Below are positions 34,604 to 43,950 of a stretch of 64,000 bases of DNA, piece after piece. A model generated the notes under the pieces. It was given only the letters and a program-made list of their open reading frames with translations, did no database searches and was not told the DNA's origin. Within the stretch, counting starts at the first letter, position 1; every line of letters begins with the position of its first letter. The stretch is from G963665215 sp963665215. GTDB lineage: Bacteria; Chloroflexota; Dehalococcoidia; Lucifugimonadales; CAUZJF01. The stretch is taken from assembly GCA_963665215.2 (NCBI GenBank), contig CAXXWW010000008.1, forward strand, positions 124,001-188,000. The letters are read 5' to 3'. The position numbers were made by a program, and so were the translations under genes.

Positions 34604-35539
34604 TCAGGGGGCGAATCGCTCATCCCGCCAGGAGAAGAGGGGCTCCCAGTCGAAGAGGCGCCTGGCCCTGGCCGTCTCAATGGGCGCCTCAAACTCGCCA
34701 AGCTGCCTGCGCATGGGTACCGTGGGATAAACCTTCGCGATGGCATCCGCCGTGGGCATGCCCAGCATGATGTCCCGGGCGTTGAGAAAGAAGCGGTGGT
34801 GCCCCCGCCACTCGGCCTCGATTGACATGCGGCAGGCCCGGGCCGCGTCCCTGATGTGGAGATAGGTCCAGAACGAAACTGCCCTCTCGCCGACGTCCAT
34901 GATTGGCTTCGCGTGGAGCTCCCGCATGCGTTGATCGTCCCACATGCCGTTGAAGCGCATGCTGGCGAGCTGCATGTCGGGGTTCCTCCGTTCAAAGGCG
35001 TCGGCCACCTGCTCACCCACCCACTTGCTCACGCTGTACGCCTCCTCGGCGCGGGTGGGGTGGTCCTCATCGATTGGAAAGTACTCCGCCGGCTTCACCT
35101 TGCCTCCCCACCGCACCGAGGTACCCAGCGCTCCGATGGCGTTGTAAGACGAGCCCAGTACCACCTTGACCACGCCTAGTTGCTCGGCGGCTCGCATGAT
35201 GTTCCACATCGACGTGGTGTTGGTGGCGAAAACGAACTCCTCGATAAAGCCGTCGTTGGTCGGCGCGGCCGCGAGGTGGACCACAGCGTCGCAGCCCTCC
35301 ATGGCCGAGACCACCTGGCCGTAGTCCGTCACGTCGAGCTGGACGAACCCCACGTCGGCCCCCCAGTCCTCGCGCATCCGGGCGGCAGTCTCGCGGGAGG
35401 CGACTGATGATGTGCTGCTGTGGCCCAGGTCTCCAGGCCTTGTCCTGTCGGCGTTCAAGACCTGATAGTCGTGGGTCACCAGCTCGCTGATGACGTAATG
35501 CCCGACAATGCCGCTTCCGCCGGTAACCATTACCTTCAT
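34604..35539 (-). CDS. NAD-dependent epimerase/dehydratase family protein
   Basis: The 311-residue extended-SDR protein starts MKVMVTGGSGIVGHYVISEL (GxxGxxG NAD-binding loop). It has LDVTDYGQVVSAMEGCDAVV, HLAAAP, the catalytic YSVSK and a C-terminal ARRLFDWEPLFSWRDE. It probably acts on a nucleotide sugar or related sugar derivative in the cytoplasm. Remnants of another gene lie just upstream. The substrate cannot be assigned. Confidence 0.88.
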   Translation of the reverse strand: MKVMVTGGSGIVGHYVISELVTHDYQVLNADRTRPGDLGHSSTSSVASRETAARMREDWGADVGFVQLDVTDYGQVVSAMEGCDAVVHLAAAPTNDGFIEEFVFATNTTSMWNIMRAAEQLGVVKVVLGSSYNAIGALGTSVRWGGKVKPAEYFPIDEDHPTRAEEAYSVSKWVGEQVADAFERRNPDMQLASMRFNGMWDDQRMRELHAKPIMDVGERAVSFWTYLHIRDAARACRMSIEAEWRGHHRFFLNARDIMLGMPTADAIAKVYPTVPMRRQLGEFEAPIETARARRLFDWEPLFSWRDERFAP

Positions 35540-35595
35540 TGGGTATTATCCTGGCTCCTTTGATTTCCCAACATCTTTTTGCTCGTTGCCCTTTG

Positions 35596-35850
35596 CTAAG
35601 GCAGGTCCTCGGGCAGGTAGAGCAGGGCCGCTCCGTGGCTGCCAGCGCGCAGCCGCTGGTCGGGCTCGGCGACGGTGTCCCACGCATAGTACACCGTGGA
35701 CGATGGCGCCGTCGTCCCGCCGCGCCGAGCTGGGCTCGTGAATCACCGGCCAGAACACGCCCATGATCATCATGATGTACCGCCGCATCTCCAGCGGGCG
35801 GTATACCCCGGGGACACGGGCGTCGCACCTCCCAGTCGGGCCTCATGGTG
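35596..35850 (-). pseudogene. frameshifted gene remnant of unknown function
   Basis: On the minus strand one frame reads VPGVYRPLEMRRYIMMIMGV, then FWPVIHEPSSARRDDGAIV, and the neighbouring frame continues sensibly as STVYYAWDTVAEPDQRLRAG and ALLYLPEDLP to a TAG at 35596-35598. This looks like a C-terminal piece of a protein with one indel. I do not recognise the family. The 5' part towards the sialidase gene is missing. Confidence 0.4.
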
Positions 35851-35908
35851 GCGGACGGCTGAATGAAATCGCTGTCACATTCCGCGGCCCACTCCTAACC
35901 GCTAAGCT

Positions 35909-36988
35909 TCACCGCTCCAACGACCACCGTGTGGCCAAAAGGCTGGCCTTCTCGCCGGGCCTGTCGACCTGGTAGTAGACCGTCAGTAGCTCCCCCGGCT
36001 CCAACTCCACGGACGCCGGATAGCCGAGGTCGCCGTTGGCGGCGTCACCCCGCAAGATAATCTCATTGTCCGTGTCCCAGGTCAGCCCGCCGTCGTGGCT
36101 GAGGCAGGCCCGCTGCCCGAATGCCGGGCGCCGGTGGCCGTAGGTGGCCAGCACGTCGCCGCTGCGCAGCAGGACCATGTGCGGGGGACCACCCCACATC
36201 GGAGTAGGGTGAGTCACGCTCCAGGTCCTACCCCCATCCGCGCTCTCAGTTTGCCGCATGTAGTTGTCAAGGGAGCCATCTGGCTGGTAGCGCCAGAGGC
36301 AGACCAACCGTCCGTCGGGCAGCTCCACGGGGTGCGGCTCGGAGTACGCCTCGCCATGCTTGTCACGCTCCGACCTGGGGATGGTCCCTATCTGTCTCCA
36401 GGACTGCCCTTGGTCCGTCGATTCGACGGACACCAGCGGCCTCCCGTCCGCGTCCGCGTTGCCGACGTAGAGCAGACGCCCGTCCTGAAGCTCTATCGGG
36501 CCGTGGGGAGTGCTAGCGATGCTATCTACCGCGGGCTCCCAGGTATTGCCGCCGTCGGTGGAGCGTCGAGTCCAGTGGCCGCGCCATCGCCGACGCGCCT
36601 TGGCGGAGATCTTGCCGCTATGCCGGACCCAGGCATCAACCACGTGGTCGGGGTAGCGTTTCCGGTGCCGCTCCGCGTTCGCCCCGGTGCCGCCCGTGAA
36701 CCAACTCATGACGATGGCTCCCGAGCGCAGGACCACGATGCCTGTGTCCCGGTCATCCAGGGGCGTGTTGTTTATTGTCTCGGGCGCCGACCACGTCTCC
36801 CCTCCGTCGTGGCTGCGTACCATCTGGTTCTTGCCGTAGGGGCAGACATGCTCCTCCCTGTCGCCGGAGAACACCGCCAGGAGCTCGCCATCACCCCTGC
36901 GGGCGATAGTAGGCCACCCGATATAGTTGCCCGGCTGCTTGCATATGGCCTTGCTCCAGTGGACCGTCGCCCGAACGCTCTCGCTCAT
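35909..36988 (-). CDS. sialidase-like BNR/Asp-box protein
   Basis: The 359-residue protein contains five Asp-box motifs: SHDGGETW, STDGGNTW, STDQGQSW, SADGGRTW and SHDGGLTW. They are spaced along a six-bladed propeller as in exo-alpha-sialidases and related BNR proteins. GYPASVELEPGELLTVYYQV near the end is the typical last-blade sequence. It has no signal peptide, so it is probably cytoplasmic, and the substrate may be another sugar acid rather than sialate. It is near the epimerase gene but separated by a pseudogene. Confidence 0.82.
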   Translation of the reverse strand: MSESVRATVHWSKAICKQPGNYIGWPTIARRGDGELLAVFSGDREEHVCPYGKNQMVRSHDGGETWSAPETINNTPLDDRDTGIVVLRSGAIVMSWFTGGTGANAERHRKRYPDHVVDAWVRHSGKISAKARRRWRGHWTRRSTDGGNTWEPAVDSIASTPHGPIELQDGRLLYVGNADADGRPLVSVESTDQGQSWRQIGTIPRSERDKHGEAYSEPHPVELPDGRLVCLWRYQPDGSLDNYMRQTESADGGRTWSVTHPTPMWGGPPHMVLLRSGDVLATYGHRRPAFGQRACLSHDGGLTWDTDNEIILRGDAANGDLGYPASVELEPGELLTVYYQVDRPGEKASLLATRWSLER

Positions 36989-37243
36989 GGCACGAGTCTC
37001 CTTTTAGCAAATGTCCTGGGCGGACCGGGCCTCACAACCACGACCGCGAAGGTCCGTCACTTCGCCCACCCGGGTAGCTCTTGGCGCGTTGCCTGCACGC
37101 GGCCCAGAAACGACACGCACACCATACCATGCCTGAGCGATAGCCTATCAAGGGTGGAGGCGGGGACCTGGTTCGTTGAATTACAGCCCCCTTCTTGGTA
37201 ATCTATGAGAGTAGGTTATCTCTCGGCCGGACGGTGAACTGCC

Positions 37244-38380
37244 GTGAAGGAAGTCTTCCACGAAGCCATAAAGCTGTTGGGAGAAGGTGGCCCTATAGTG
37301 GTGGCCACCGTCGTGCGTACCAAGGGTTCCACCCCCCAGAAGCCGGGAGCCAAGCTATTGGTCCGCAGCGACGGGAGCGGCGTCGGCACCCTGGGTGGTG
37401 GCTGTGTGGAGGGCGACATCTGGTTTGCCGCCAAGGAGCTGATGAGTCGGGGTGGCACGGCCCAGCATCGGGACTACCAGCTCAACGAGGAGCTGGCGGC
37501 GCAGGATGGCCTGGTGTGCGGCGGAACCATGTACTTCCTTATCGACCCCATCTACAAGCCCGACCAGTACCTCTCATACGCCACCGAAATCGACGAAGCG
37601 TATCAAGGCGGCACCGCCGTCGCCCTGGCCAGCATCATCCAGGCGGCCAACGGCGCAGCGGGGCAGACCGGGAGCAAGCTGTTTATTCGCGCGGACGGCT
37701 CCACCGAGGGGACGCTGGGCACGGAAGATCTCGACCGGGATGCCGCCAGAAAGGCGCTGGGCCTGATGGTCCACGGGGCCAACGAGTACGTGGTCTCGGA
37801 GAGCGGCGCAGAGTACTTCATAGAAGCGTACACCACACCGCCGCAGCTCGTGCTGTGCGGAGGAGGTCACGTTTCCAAGTCCATCGGGCCGCTGGCGAAG
37901 ACCCTGGGTTTCCGCGTGTTCGTTACCGACGACCGGGAAGAGTTTGCCAATAAGGAGCGCTTCCCCGAGGCCGACATGCTGCTGGTCCGCAAGCCCGAGG
38001 AGGCGCTGCCCCAGCTCCCAATCAACCCCAACACCTTCATCATCATCGTGACCCGCGGCCATCGCTACGACAACGTCGCGCTGGAGGCGGCGGTAAACAC
38101 GCCCGCGAGATACGTTGGGCTCATGGGCAGCAAGCGCAAGACCATCCTCATCTACGAGGACCTGATCCGGAGCGGCGTCCCCGCTGACCGCATCAAGGAG
38201 ATCCGCTCCCCCATCGGCCTGGATATCCACGCCAGGACGCCCGAGGAGATCGCCGTGAGCATTATGGGCGAAATTCTCATGTTCCGGCTCGGTGGGACAG
38301 GCCTCCCCATGAAGCTGGAGGAGTGGCGGGTCGACAGGATACAGGATAAGGTAGAGGAGCCGGTGGCCATCGCCGACTAG
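37244..38380 (+). CDS. XdhC/CoxI-family molybdenum-enzyme maturation protein
   Basis: The 378-residue protein begins at a GTG (37244). It has an XdhC_CoxI N-terminal domain (IVVATVVRTKGSTPQKPGAK, GTLGGGCVEGDIW) and a C-terminal Rossmann-like domain (LVLCGGGHVSKSIGPLAKTL, YVGLMGSKRKT, SPIGLDIHARTPEEIAVSIM). XdhC-type proteins insert sulfurated molybdenum cofactor into xanthine-dehydrogenase/CO-dehydrogenase-type hydroxylases. It is 3 nt upstream of a MobA-like gene. The hydroxylase itself is not in the window. Confidence 0.9.
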   Translation: MKEVFHEAIKLLGEGGPIVVATVVRTKGSTPQKPGAKLLVRSDGSGVGTLGGGCVEGDIWFAAKELMSRGGTAQHRDYQLNEELAAQDGLVCGGTMYFLIDPIYKPDQYLSYATEIDEAYQGGTAVALASIIQAANGAAGQTGSKLFIRADGSTEGTLGTEDLDRDAARKALGLMVHGANEYVVSESGAEYFIEAYTTPPQLVLCGGGHVSKSIGPLAKTLGFRVFVTDDREEFANKERFPEADMLLVRKPEEALPQLPINPNTFIIIVTRGHRYDNVALEAAVNTPARYVGLMGSKRKTILIYEDLIRSGVPADRIKEIRSPIGLDIHARTPEEIAVSIMGEILMFRLGGTGLPMKLEEWRVDRIQDKVEEPVAIAD

Positions 38381-38383
38381 CCC

Positions 38384-38980
38384 ATGGCCCTCGTATCCGC
38401 TATCCTGACCGCCGCGGGAGAGTCCACCCGCATGGGGCGTCCAAAGCCGCTCCTCTCCTGGCACGGCGTCACCCTCGTCCAATACCAGGTCGCCGGCCTG
38501 CTGGACGCGGGCGTCGCCGAGGTGGTGGTCGTTCTGGGCCACCAGCATCAGGCGGTGACGCCATACGTCGAGGGCCCGTCCGTGCGCTACGTCGTAAACC
38601 CCAATTACCGGCAGGGCAAGACCACCTCGATCAAAGCCGGTCTGAGGGCCATCGACCCCGCCGCGGAGGGCATTCTCCTGCTGGCGGTTGACCAGCCCCG
38701 CCCCCCCGAGATCATCTCCGCCGTCATAGAGGCCCAGGTAAATAGCGCCGCCCTGATCACCTCTCTCAGATTTAATGGCCGTGGCGGCCACCCTCTTGTG
38801 TTTTCCCCTCTGCTCAAGAGCGAGCTGGAGGCCATATCCGAAGAGCGACAGGGGGTGAGAGAGGTCCTTCGGGCCCACAGGAGCGAGGTCAACGAGGTGG
38901 ATATCGACGACCCCATCGTCCGCCTGGACCTGAACAGCCCCGAGGAGTACGAGGCCGCCAAGGCGCGTTACGGCGCGTGA
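38384..38980 (+). CDS. MobA/MocA-like molybdenum cofactor nucleotidyltransferase
   Basis: The 198-residue protein has the NTP-transferase signature AILTAAGESTRMGRPKPLLSWHG, a VVLGHQHQAV strand, NPNYRQGKTTSIKAGL, and GILLLAVDQPRPPEIISAVI, as in MocA (CTP:molybdopterin cytidylyltransferase). It follows XdhC by 3 nt and would prepare the cytidylated cofactor that XdhC delivers. The pair indicates a molybdenum hydroxylase elsewhere in the genome. Confidence 0.88.
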   Translation: MALVSAILTAAGESTRMGRPKPLLSWHGVTLVQYQVAGLLDAGVAEVVVVLGHQHQAVTPYVEGPSVRYVVNPNYRQGKTTSIKAGLRAIDPAAEGILLLAVDQPRPPEIISAVIEAQVNSAALITSLRFNGRGGHPLVFSPLLKSELEAISEERQGVREVLRAHRSEVNEVDIDDPIVRLDLNSPEEYEAAKARYGA

Positions 38981-39040
38981 GCTGATCGCGGGGAGGGACA
39001 GGGTGCGGCCTTCGGCACGGTCGAACCTCGCGAGGAATCG

Positions 39041-39838
39041 CTACTGGTCCCCGGCTTTCAGATACACGTTGTGAGGGTCCACCTCCTCGCGGAGCAGGCG
39101 CAGCTCCCGCTCGCTGGGCGGGTCCACGGAGGCCGTCTCCGACGGTAGCAGGGGCTCGAAGCCGGTGTTCTCCCCAACCTTACTCAGCGATACGCCGGGC
39201 ATGAGCTTGTCCAGCCTGAGCCGTCCCACGGCCTTGTCGATGGACATGACCGCCAGGTCCGTCACGACGATGATGTCGGGGTAAGGTACCGGCAGCCCAG
39301 CCTTCTTCCTGCCCTCCGGCCCATCGATGTAGCCGGGGCTGGTGATGTAGTCGCACCGCTCGGGAAAGCGGCGCCTCTCGTGGCGGGATATTATCAGGAC
39401 CTTCTTGGCGTGGGACGCCAGGTCGTTGGCGCCCCCGCTTCCCGGGAGCCGCACTTTGGGACGGCTGTAGTCTCCGATGACCGTGGAGTTGACGTTGGCG
39501 AACTGGTCTATCTGCGCTCCCCCAAGAAAGCCAATGTCGGCCAGACCCCGCTGGAGCACCCCGCCGAGGGCGTCCAGCAGCGAGCCCAGCCTGACGGCGC
39601 GGTACATCACCCGAGCGTCCGACACCGAGACGGGCGTTCGGATGACCTGCGGGGCTATGGTGCCCGTCTCGACCACAAAGCACATGTTGGGCGCGTGGTT
39701 CTTCAGCGCCAACAGGCTGGCCACCATGGGCATGCCGGTGCCGACAATCACGATGTCGCCGTCCGCGATGTACCGCGACGCCTCCACCACCATCAGCTCG
39801 TCAAGCCTGTACCAGCTCCCCATTTTCGGCGCTCTCAT
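39041..39838 (-). CDS. CoA-transferase subunit B
   Basis: The 265-residue protein is a class I CoA-transferase small subunit of the glutaconate/3-oxoacid type: IVGTGMPMVASLLALKNHAP, then FVVETGTIAPQVIRTPVSVS (likely active-site Glu region), GFLGGAQIDQFANVNSTVIG and RLPGSGGANDLASHAKKVLI. It overlaps the end of the subunit A gene by 4 nt. The partner acid (glutaconate, oxoadipate or another) cannot be told. Confidence 0.85.
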   Translation of the reverse strand: MRAPKMGSWYRLDELMVVEASRYIADGDIVIVGTGMPMVASLLALKNHAPNMCFVVETGTIAPQVIRTPVSVSDARVMYRAVRLGSLLDALGGVLQRGLADIGFLGGAQIDQFANVNSTVIGDYSRPKVRLPGSGGANDLASHAKKVLIISRHERRRFPERCDYITSPGYIDGPEGRKKAGLPVPYPDIIVVTDLAVMSIDKAVGRLRLDKLMPGVSLSKVGENTGFEPLLPSETASVDPPSERELRLLREEVDPHNVYLKAGDQ

Positions 39839-40758
39839 AGCAGGCTTAGCATGGTGTCACGCAACTCGCTCAGCCTATCGGCGCCGGCGGCCTCCTTCAA
39901 AAAGTCATCGAACGTCGCATGGCCGAAGATGTGCTGCTGAAGGTACTCCTGGTAGGCGTCACCGCCGGCGCGCGCGCGCTCCTGGTAGTCCCGCAGGTGC
40001 GGCTCGTCGTGCTCGTAATAGCGGAAGGTCGACGTCGGGTACGCCCCCCAGGGCTGCAAAACAACGGCATCCACGAAGAGATAGGGGATCGTCGTACGGT
40101 CCGGGTCCCGCCTGATAGTGTCTGTGTCTACCAGCTCCTCGCAGCTCACGATGACGGACCCGGACGCCTTGACCATTTCCGGCTCGTGGGTGGTAAACCC
40201 CTCGATTATCACGTTGCCCATCGAGTCCGCCTTCTGCGCGTGGACGATGGACACGTCCGGGGTGAGCGCGGGCAGGAGAACGACCGGCTCACCCTCGTTC
40301 CAGGGGTTGTCCACCAGCGCGAACGGCTTGCGGTCGTCGAAGGACTTCTTGTTGAGGATGTCAGTGCCCAGCAGGCTCTTGGAGGGCATGAATGGCAGCC
40401 CGAGGGAGCCCGCCAGGAACCGCGACGCCATTGCCAGGTGGCTGTAGTCTTCGACCTCCAGGCGGCCTTCCTCGATCGCCGCGCGCCACTGGAAGGTGGT
40501 GCCGAGCCGCTCCAGGTTCCCGGTGCCGCACTCGGTGCGCTTTACCAGGCCTGCCCCCACCATGATGTCCATGGAGATAGACATGCTGCACCCGACGAGG
40601 ACCAGGTCCTTTATCCCCTGGCGAACGATCTCGTGGACCAGCGCCATACTGCAGCGGCCGATGGTCTGCCCGCCGATGCCTACGGTCGCTCCCTCGGCCA
40701 CGAACCTCTCGACCGCCTCCGCGGCGGTCATGACCTTATTTCCGGTTTTCCTGCCCAT
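39835..40758 (-). CDS. CoA-transferase subunit A
   Basis: The 307-residue protein has the CoA_trans fold: KVMTAAEAVERFVAEGATVG, IGGQTIGRCSMALVHEIVRQ, VGCSMSISMDIMVGAGLVKR and PDVSIVHAQKADSMGNVIIE. It resembles glutaconate CoA-transferase A-type subunits. It is first in a two-gene minus-strand unit with subunit B. The pair moves CoA between acyl-CoA and a free acid during carboxylate degradation. Confidence 0.87.
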   Translation of the reverse strand: MGRKTGNKVMTAAEAVERFVAEGATVGIGGQTIGRCSMALVHEIVRQGIKDLVLVGCSMSISMDIMVGAGLVKRTECGTGNLERLGTTFQWRAAIEEGRLEVEDYSHLAMASRFLAGSLGLPFMPSKSLLGTDILNKKSFDDRKPFALVDNPWNEGEPVVLLPALTPDVSIVHAQKADSMGNVIIEGFTTHEPEMVKASGSVIVSCEELVDTDTIRRDPDRTTIPYLFVDAVVLQPWGAYPTSTFRYYEHDEPHLRDYQERARAGGDAYQEYLQQHIFGHATFDDFLKEAAGADRLSELRDTMLSLL

Positions 40759-40985
40759 CGTGTATCGCGGACCTGCTCCAGGGCGTCAGCGGATTGTGGG
40801 ATAGAGCGCGGCTATTGTACCAAAACCGGATCAGCCCGTTGGACGTTCGGGTGCCACCGGCAAGGCGCCCCTGCCCATCAACTGGACGGCGTCACGCCCT
40901 TGTAGGGTACGGAACATCATCATATGATTGAGCACGACTCGACTACGGGTGCCGGGACGGCAGTAGTGCCTGGGGAGTGGTGCAG
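40759..40985. promoter_or_regulatory. divergent promoter region, CoA-transferase / M24 peptidase
   Basis: This 227-bp spacer lies between two divergent genes and must hold both promoters. I see no strong inverted repeat or clear hexamer pair. Confidence 0.35.
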
Positions 40986-42161
40986 ATGGACATCGAGGGG
41001 GTCGTGCAGCGGGCGCAGGAGTATTTGAAGGCCCAGGGCATAGGTGGGTGGCTCCTATATGACTACCGGGGCATGAACCCGATATTCTGGGACACGGTGG
41101 GGCACATCCCCAATGTTACCCGGCCGTGCTGGCTGTGGATTCCGTCTCAGCGCGAGTCGCGACTCCTGGTGAGCTACGTCGACCAGGGCCGGTTCGCTCA
41201 TCTCGGCCTGGCCACGACTCTGTTCGTGAGCCGGCAGGACATGACGCAGCGGCTCGAAGAGATGTTGCGGGACGCCCGCCGGATCGCCATGGAGTACTCA
41301 CCCCAGGGCGAGTTGCCACGGGTCTCCAAGGTAGACGCGGGAACGCTGGAGCTGCTGGCGGGGCTCGGGGTCGAGGTCGTATCCTCGGCCGACACGCTCC
41401 AGTTCGCGGCGCAGCGATGGAGCGAGGCCGACCTGACGTCCCACATGGCCGCGGCCGGCAAGCTCGACGCAATAGTTCACCAGGCGTTTCAATACATCGC
41501 TACGGCGATGCCCTCCGGGCCCACCGAGTCAGAGGTCGCAGACCTCATCAGGCGCCGGTTCGAGGAGGAGGGGCTGCAAAAGACCGACGGACCCGTGGTC
41601 GCGGTTAACGAGCACTCATCGGACCCGCACTTCGAGCCCGCCCCCGAGACCTCCAGGGCGATCGAGCCGGGCGACTGGGTGCTCATCGACCTGTGGGCGA
41701 GGACCTCCGGCGACGACGCGATGTACGCCGACATTACCTGGACGGCATACGTTGGGGAGCGCGTTCCCGCGCAGCATCAGCGTGTGTTCGACGCCGTCAT
41801 AGGAGCCCGAGACGCGGCCCTGGCCGCTCTGGATGACGCCTTCGCCTCCGGCAGAGTCCTGCAGGGGTGGGAGCTGGACAGCGTGGCGAGAGACCAAATC
41901 GCCCGGGCCGGGTACGGCCCCTACTTCAATCACCGCCTCGGCCATAGCCTCGGCAGAGAGGTGCACGGCAACGCAGTCAACCTCGACGGCTGGGAGACCC
42001 ACGACACTCGCCAGGTGATTCCGGGCGTGGCCGTGACCATCGAGCCGGGAATATATCTGCGCGAGTTCGGCGTGCGGTCAGAGATCGACGTGTATATCTC
42101 GGCGAGCGGCCCCCAGGTCACGACGGAGGTACAGCGCTCGGTGGTGCTGATACAGAGCTAG
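40986..42161 (+). CDS. M24-family metallopeptidase (Xaa-Pro peptidase-like)
   Basis: I prefer the ATG at 40986, with GGGGAG 8 nt upstream, to the GTG at 40977. The 391-residue protein has a creatinase-like N-terminal domain (about 1-150) and a pita-bread catalytic domain. All five metal ligands are visible: Asp in LIDLWA, Asp in MYADITW, His in HRLGHSLGREVHG, Glu in TIEPGIYL and Glu in RSEIDVY. It hydrolyses N-terminal bonds before proline or acts on related amides. It is monocistronic and divergent from the CoA-transferase. Confidence 0.9.
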   Translation: MDIEGVVQRAQEYLKAQGIGGWLLYDYRGMNPIFWDTVGHIPNVTRPCWLWIPSQRESRLLVSYVDQGRFAHLGLATTLFVSRQDMTQRLEEMLRDARRIAMEYSPQGELPRVSKVDAGTLELLAGLGVEVVSSADTLQFAAQRWSEADLTSHMAAAGKLDAIVHQAFQYIATAMPSGPTESEVADLIRRRFEEEGLQKTDGPVVAVNEHSSDPHFEPAPETSRAIEPGDWVLIDLWARTSGDDAMYADITWTAYVGERVPAQHQRVFDAVIGARDAALAALDDAFASGRVLQGWELDSVARDQIARAGYGPYFNHRLGHSLGREVHGNAVNLDGWETHDTRQVIPGVAVTIEPGIYLREFGVRSEIDVYISASGPQVTTEVQRSVVLIQS

Positions 42162-42299
42162 CTGTGGGCCCATGGGCCTGGGGGGGGCAGAAACAGGGGG
42201 CGATGCGGCCAGTCAGGAGTCGCTTGACTCCCATCGGACCACGTTACGCGGCAGCTACTATGCGAAGGAGGCAGTGGGGGGCGAGGACGATTTTTCGCG

Positions 42300-43160
42300 C
42301 TACCCGCCGCCAGAGTCGGCCCAGTATGCCGCTGCGCCCCTGAGTCCCGAATCGTCGCCGCCCCGCGCGCGGACTACCCTGACCCCTCTGGCGGGACACC
42401 TATCCATGCACTGTGCCAGCATCTCCCGGACAGGGTCCAGGAGCAGGTCGCCGGCCTGCGACATGCCCCCGCCAATTACCACCAGCTCAGGCGAGAAGCA
42501 GTGGACCAGGTTGAACACGCCAACGGCCAGATCGCCGGCCACACTGGAGAAGAGCCTCACGGCATCCGCGTCGCCAGACCTGGCGCGGGCCGCTACCGAG
42601 GCCGCCGGCTCTCCGGCCAGCCGCTCGAGGGCGGTCCCCGATCCCAGGCTCTCGACCGTGCCGTGAGTGGCGCGGTCTATGATCGTGTGTCCCACCTCGG
42701 CTAGGGACAGTTTCCCGTGCAGAAGCCTGCCTCCGACGATGATACCCGCGCCCACTCCGGTGCTTGATGTGACATAGACCATGTCCTTGGTCCCAATGCC
42801 GGCGCCAAACCTGTGCTCACCCAGCGCCGCCAGGTCAGCGTCGTTGGCCAACTGGACCGAGACCCCAAGCTCTCCACTGAGACGGGCTATGCTGATGTGC
42901 CCAACCCAGTTCGGCAGGTTTGGCAGGGTCAGCACCTCGCCGGCCGCGTAGTCGATTGTCCCGGGCATGCCCACAACGGCGCCCGCCACCGTCCCCTCCG
43001 CCCGTTCGATGGCCAGCCGTATCATTCGCGTGAGGGCGCCAGGGTCATCTTGGGGAGTGGCAATCGATTTCTTGGAATGGACCGAGCCATCCGGCTTGAC
43101 GAGGGCGACCCGGAGCGTGGTGCCACCCACGTCGACAGCAATAACGAAGTTACCTGTCAT
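42300..43160 (-). CDS. ROK-family sugar kinase (glucokinase-like)
   Basis: I place the start at 43160 (MTGNFVIAVDVGGTTLRVAL); the frame opens 78 nt further without a ribosome site. The 286-residue protein has the ATP-binding DVGGTTLRVAL, VVGMPGTIDYAAGEVLTLPN and catalytic-region NDADLAALGEHRFG. The Cys-rich zinc motif found in many ROK proteins is absent: after VGHTIID it reads RATHGTVESLGSGTALERL. It probably phosphorylates glucose or a similar hexose, feeding the neighbouring zwf. It is last in the sugar-phosphate gene cluster. Confidence 0.85.
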   Translation of the reverse strand: MTGNFVIAVDVGGTTLRVALVKPDGSVHSKKSIATPQDDPGALTRMIRLAIERAEGTVAGAVVGMPGTIDYAAGEVLTLPNLPNWVGHISIARLSGELGVSVQLANDADLAALGEHRFGAGIGTKDMVYVTSSTGVGAGIIVGGRLLHGKLSLAEVGHTIIDRATHGTVESLGSGTALERLAGEPAASVAARARSGDADAVRLFSSVAGDLAVGVFNLVHCFSPELVVIGGGMSQAGDLLLDPVREMLAQCMDRCPARGVRVVRARGGDDSGLRGAAAYWADSGGG

Positions 43161-43221
43161 CCGCTCTCGACCTTGCTCCTTGATGTGGTTCGCCGGACCG
43201 CCGGGCGGCCCCGATCTGCGC

Positions 43222-43950
43222 TCACCGCAAACGGACAATGTCGTCTTTTGCGAAGATGGGTCCGACCGTCAGCCCGATTCCCAGACCCGCATAGAGCTCG
43301 CGCGGTACAGAGATGTCCGCCAGATACAGCTCCCCCACGTTGGGGATGGCTTTCGAGCTGTCCAGGCCTGTCTTGGGCAGGGCAAGCGTGAGCGTGGCCG
43401 TGGCACGAATAGCGGGGTCGTAGACCCTTCCTGTCGTCGCGTCCACCCCGCTGGGCACGTCGAGGGACAGGATGGGAGCGCCGTGAGCGTTGGCGGCCAG
43501 GATCAGGCCGGCGGCGACGCCGGTCGGCGCGCCACGCAGGCTGTAGCCGATTATCGCATCCACGATCAGGTCCGCCGCTGGAAGCTCTGGGCTCTCTGAG
43601 CCGTCGCTGACCGGAACGCCCATGCTCCGCAGTATGTCAAGCTGCTGTGCGGGCACGCCTTGAAACGTGGGAGACGGACCTGCGGTGACTACGTGTACCT
43701 CCGCCCCCCAGTTGTGAAGGCGGCGGGCGCATACAGCCCCACCACCGCCGTTCCCACCCTTCCCGGCGAGAACCAGGACGCGTTCGCCCCTGGGGTCACC
43801 CTCCAGGAGCCGGTATCGGGCCAGATGCGCCAGGTTTCGACCGGCGTTCTCCATCATCTGCGTGAGCTGGATGCCGTAGTCTTCCACCATGGCCCGGTCC
43901 ACCTCGCGCATCTGGTCGGCGGTGATAGACGGCCTACTCTCCATGTCCAC
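43222..43950 (-). CDS. nnrE: NAD(P)H-hydrate epimerase
   Basis: The 242-residue protein is a stand-alone YjeF N-terminal domain: MREVDRAMVEDYGIQLTQMM, ENAGRNLA, VLAGKGGNGGGGAVCARRL (the usual GNNGGDG loop), and SLDVPSGVDATTG with the catalytic Asp. It epimerises damaged R-NAD(P)HX to the S form for repair. The dehydratase domain (NnrD) is not fused. It overlaps the end of zwf by 17 nt, so it is part of the operon and fits the heavy NADPH use there. Confidence 0.9.
   Translation of the reverse strand: MDMESRPSITADQMREVDRAMVEDYGIQLTQMMENAGRNLAHLARYRLLEGDPRGERVLVLAGKGGNGGGGAVCARRLHNWGAEVHVVTAGPSPTFQGVPAQQLDILRSMGVPVSDGSESPELPAADLIVDAIIGYSLRGAPTGVAAGLILAANAHGAPILSLDVPSGVDATTGRVYDPAIRATATLTLALPKTGLDSSKAIPNVGELYLADISVPRELYAGLGIGLTVGPIFAKDDIVRLR

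Noticed and set aside
36095..37201. A 368-codon plus-strand ORF opposite the sialidase-like gene
   Set aside because: The minus strand carries five Asp boxes; the plus-strand frame is a GC-driven shadow.
37574..38878. A 434-codon minus-strand ORF opposite XdhC and the MobA-like gene
   Set aside because: It spans two well-recognised genes on the other strand and shows no protein motif; such long antisense frames are common in high-GC DNA.
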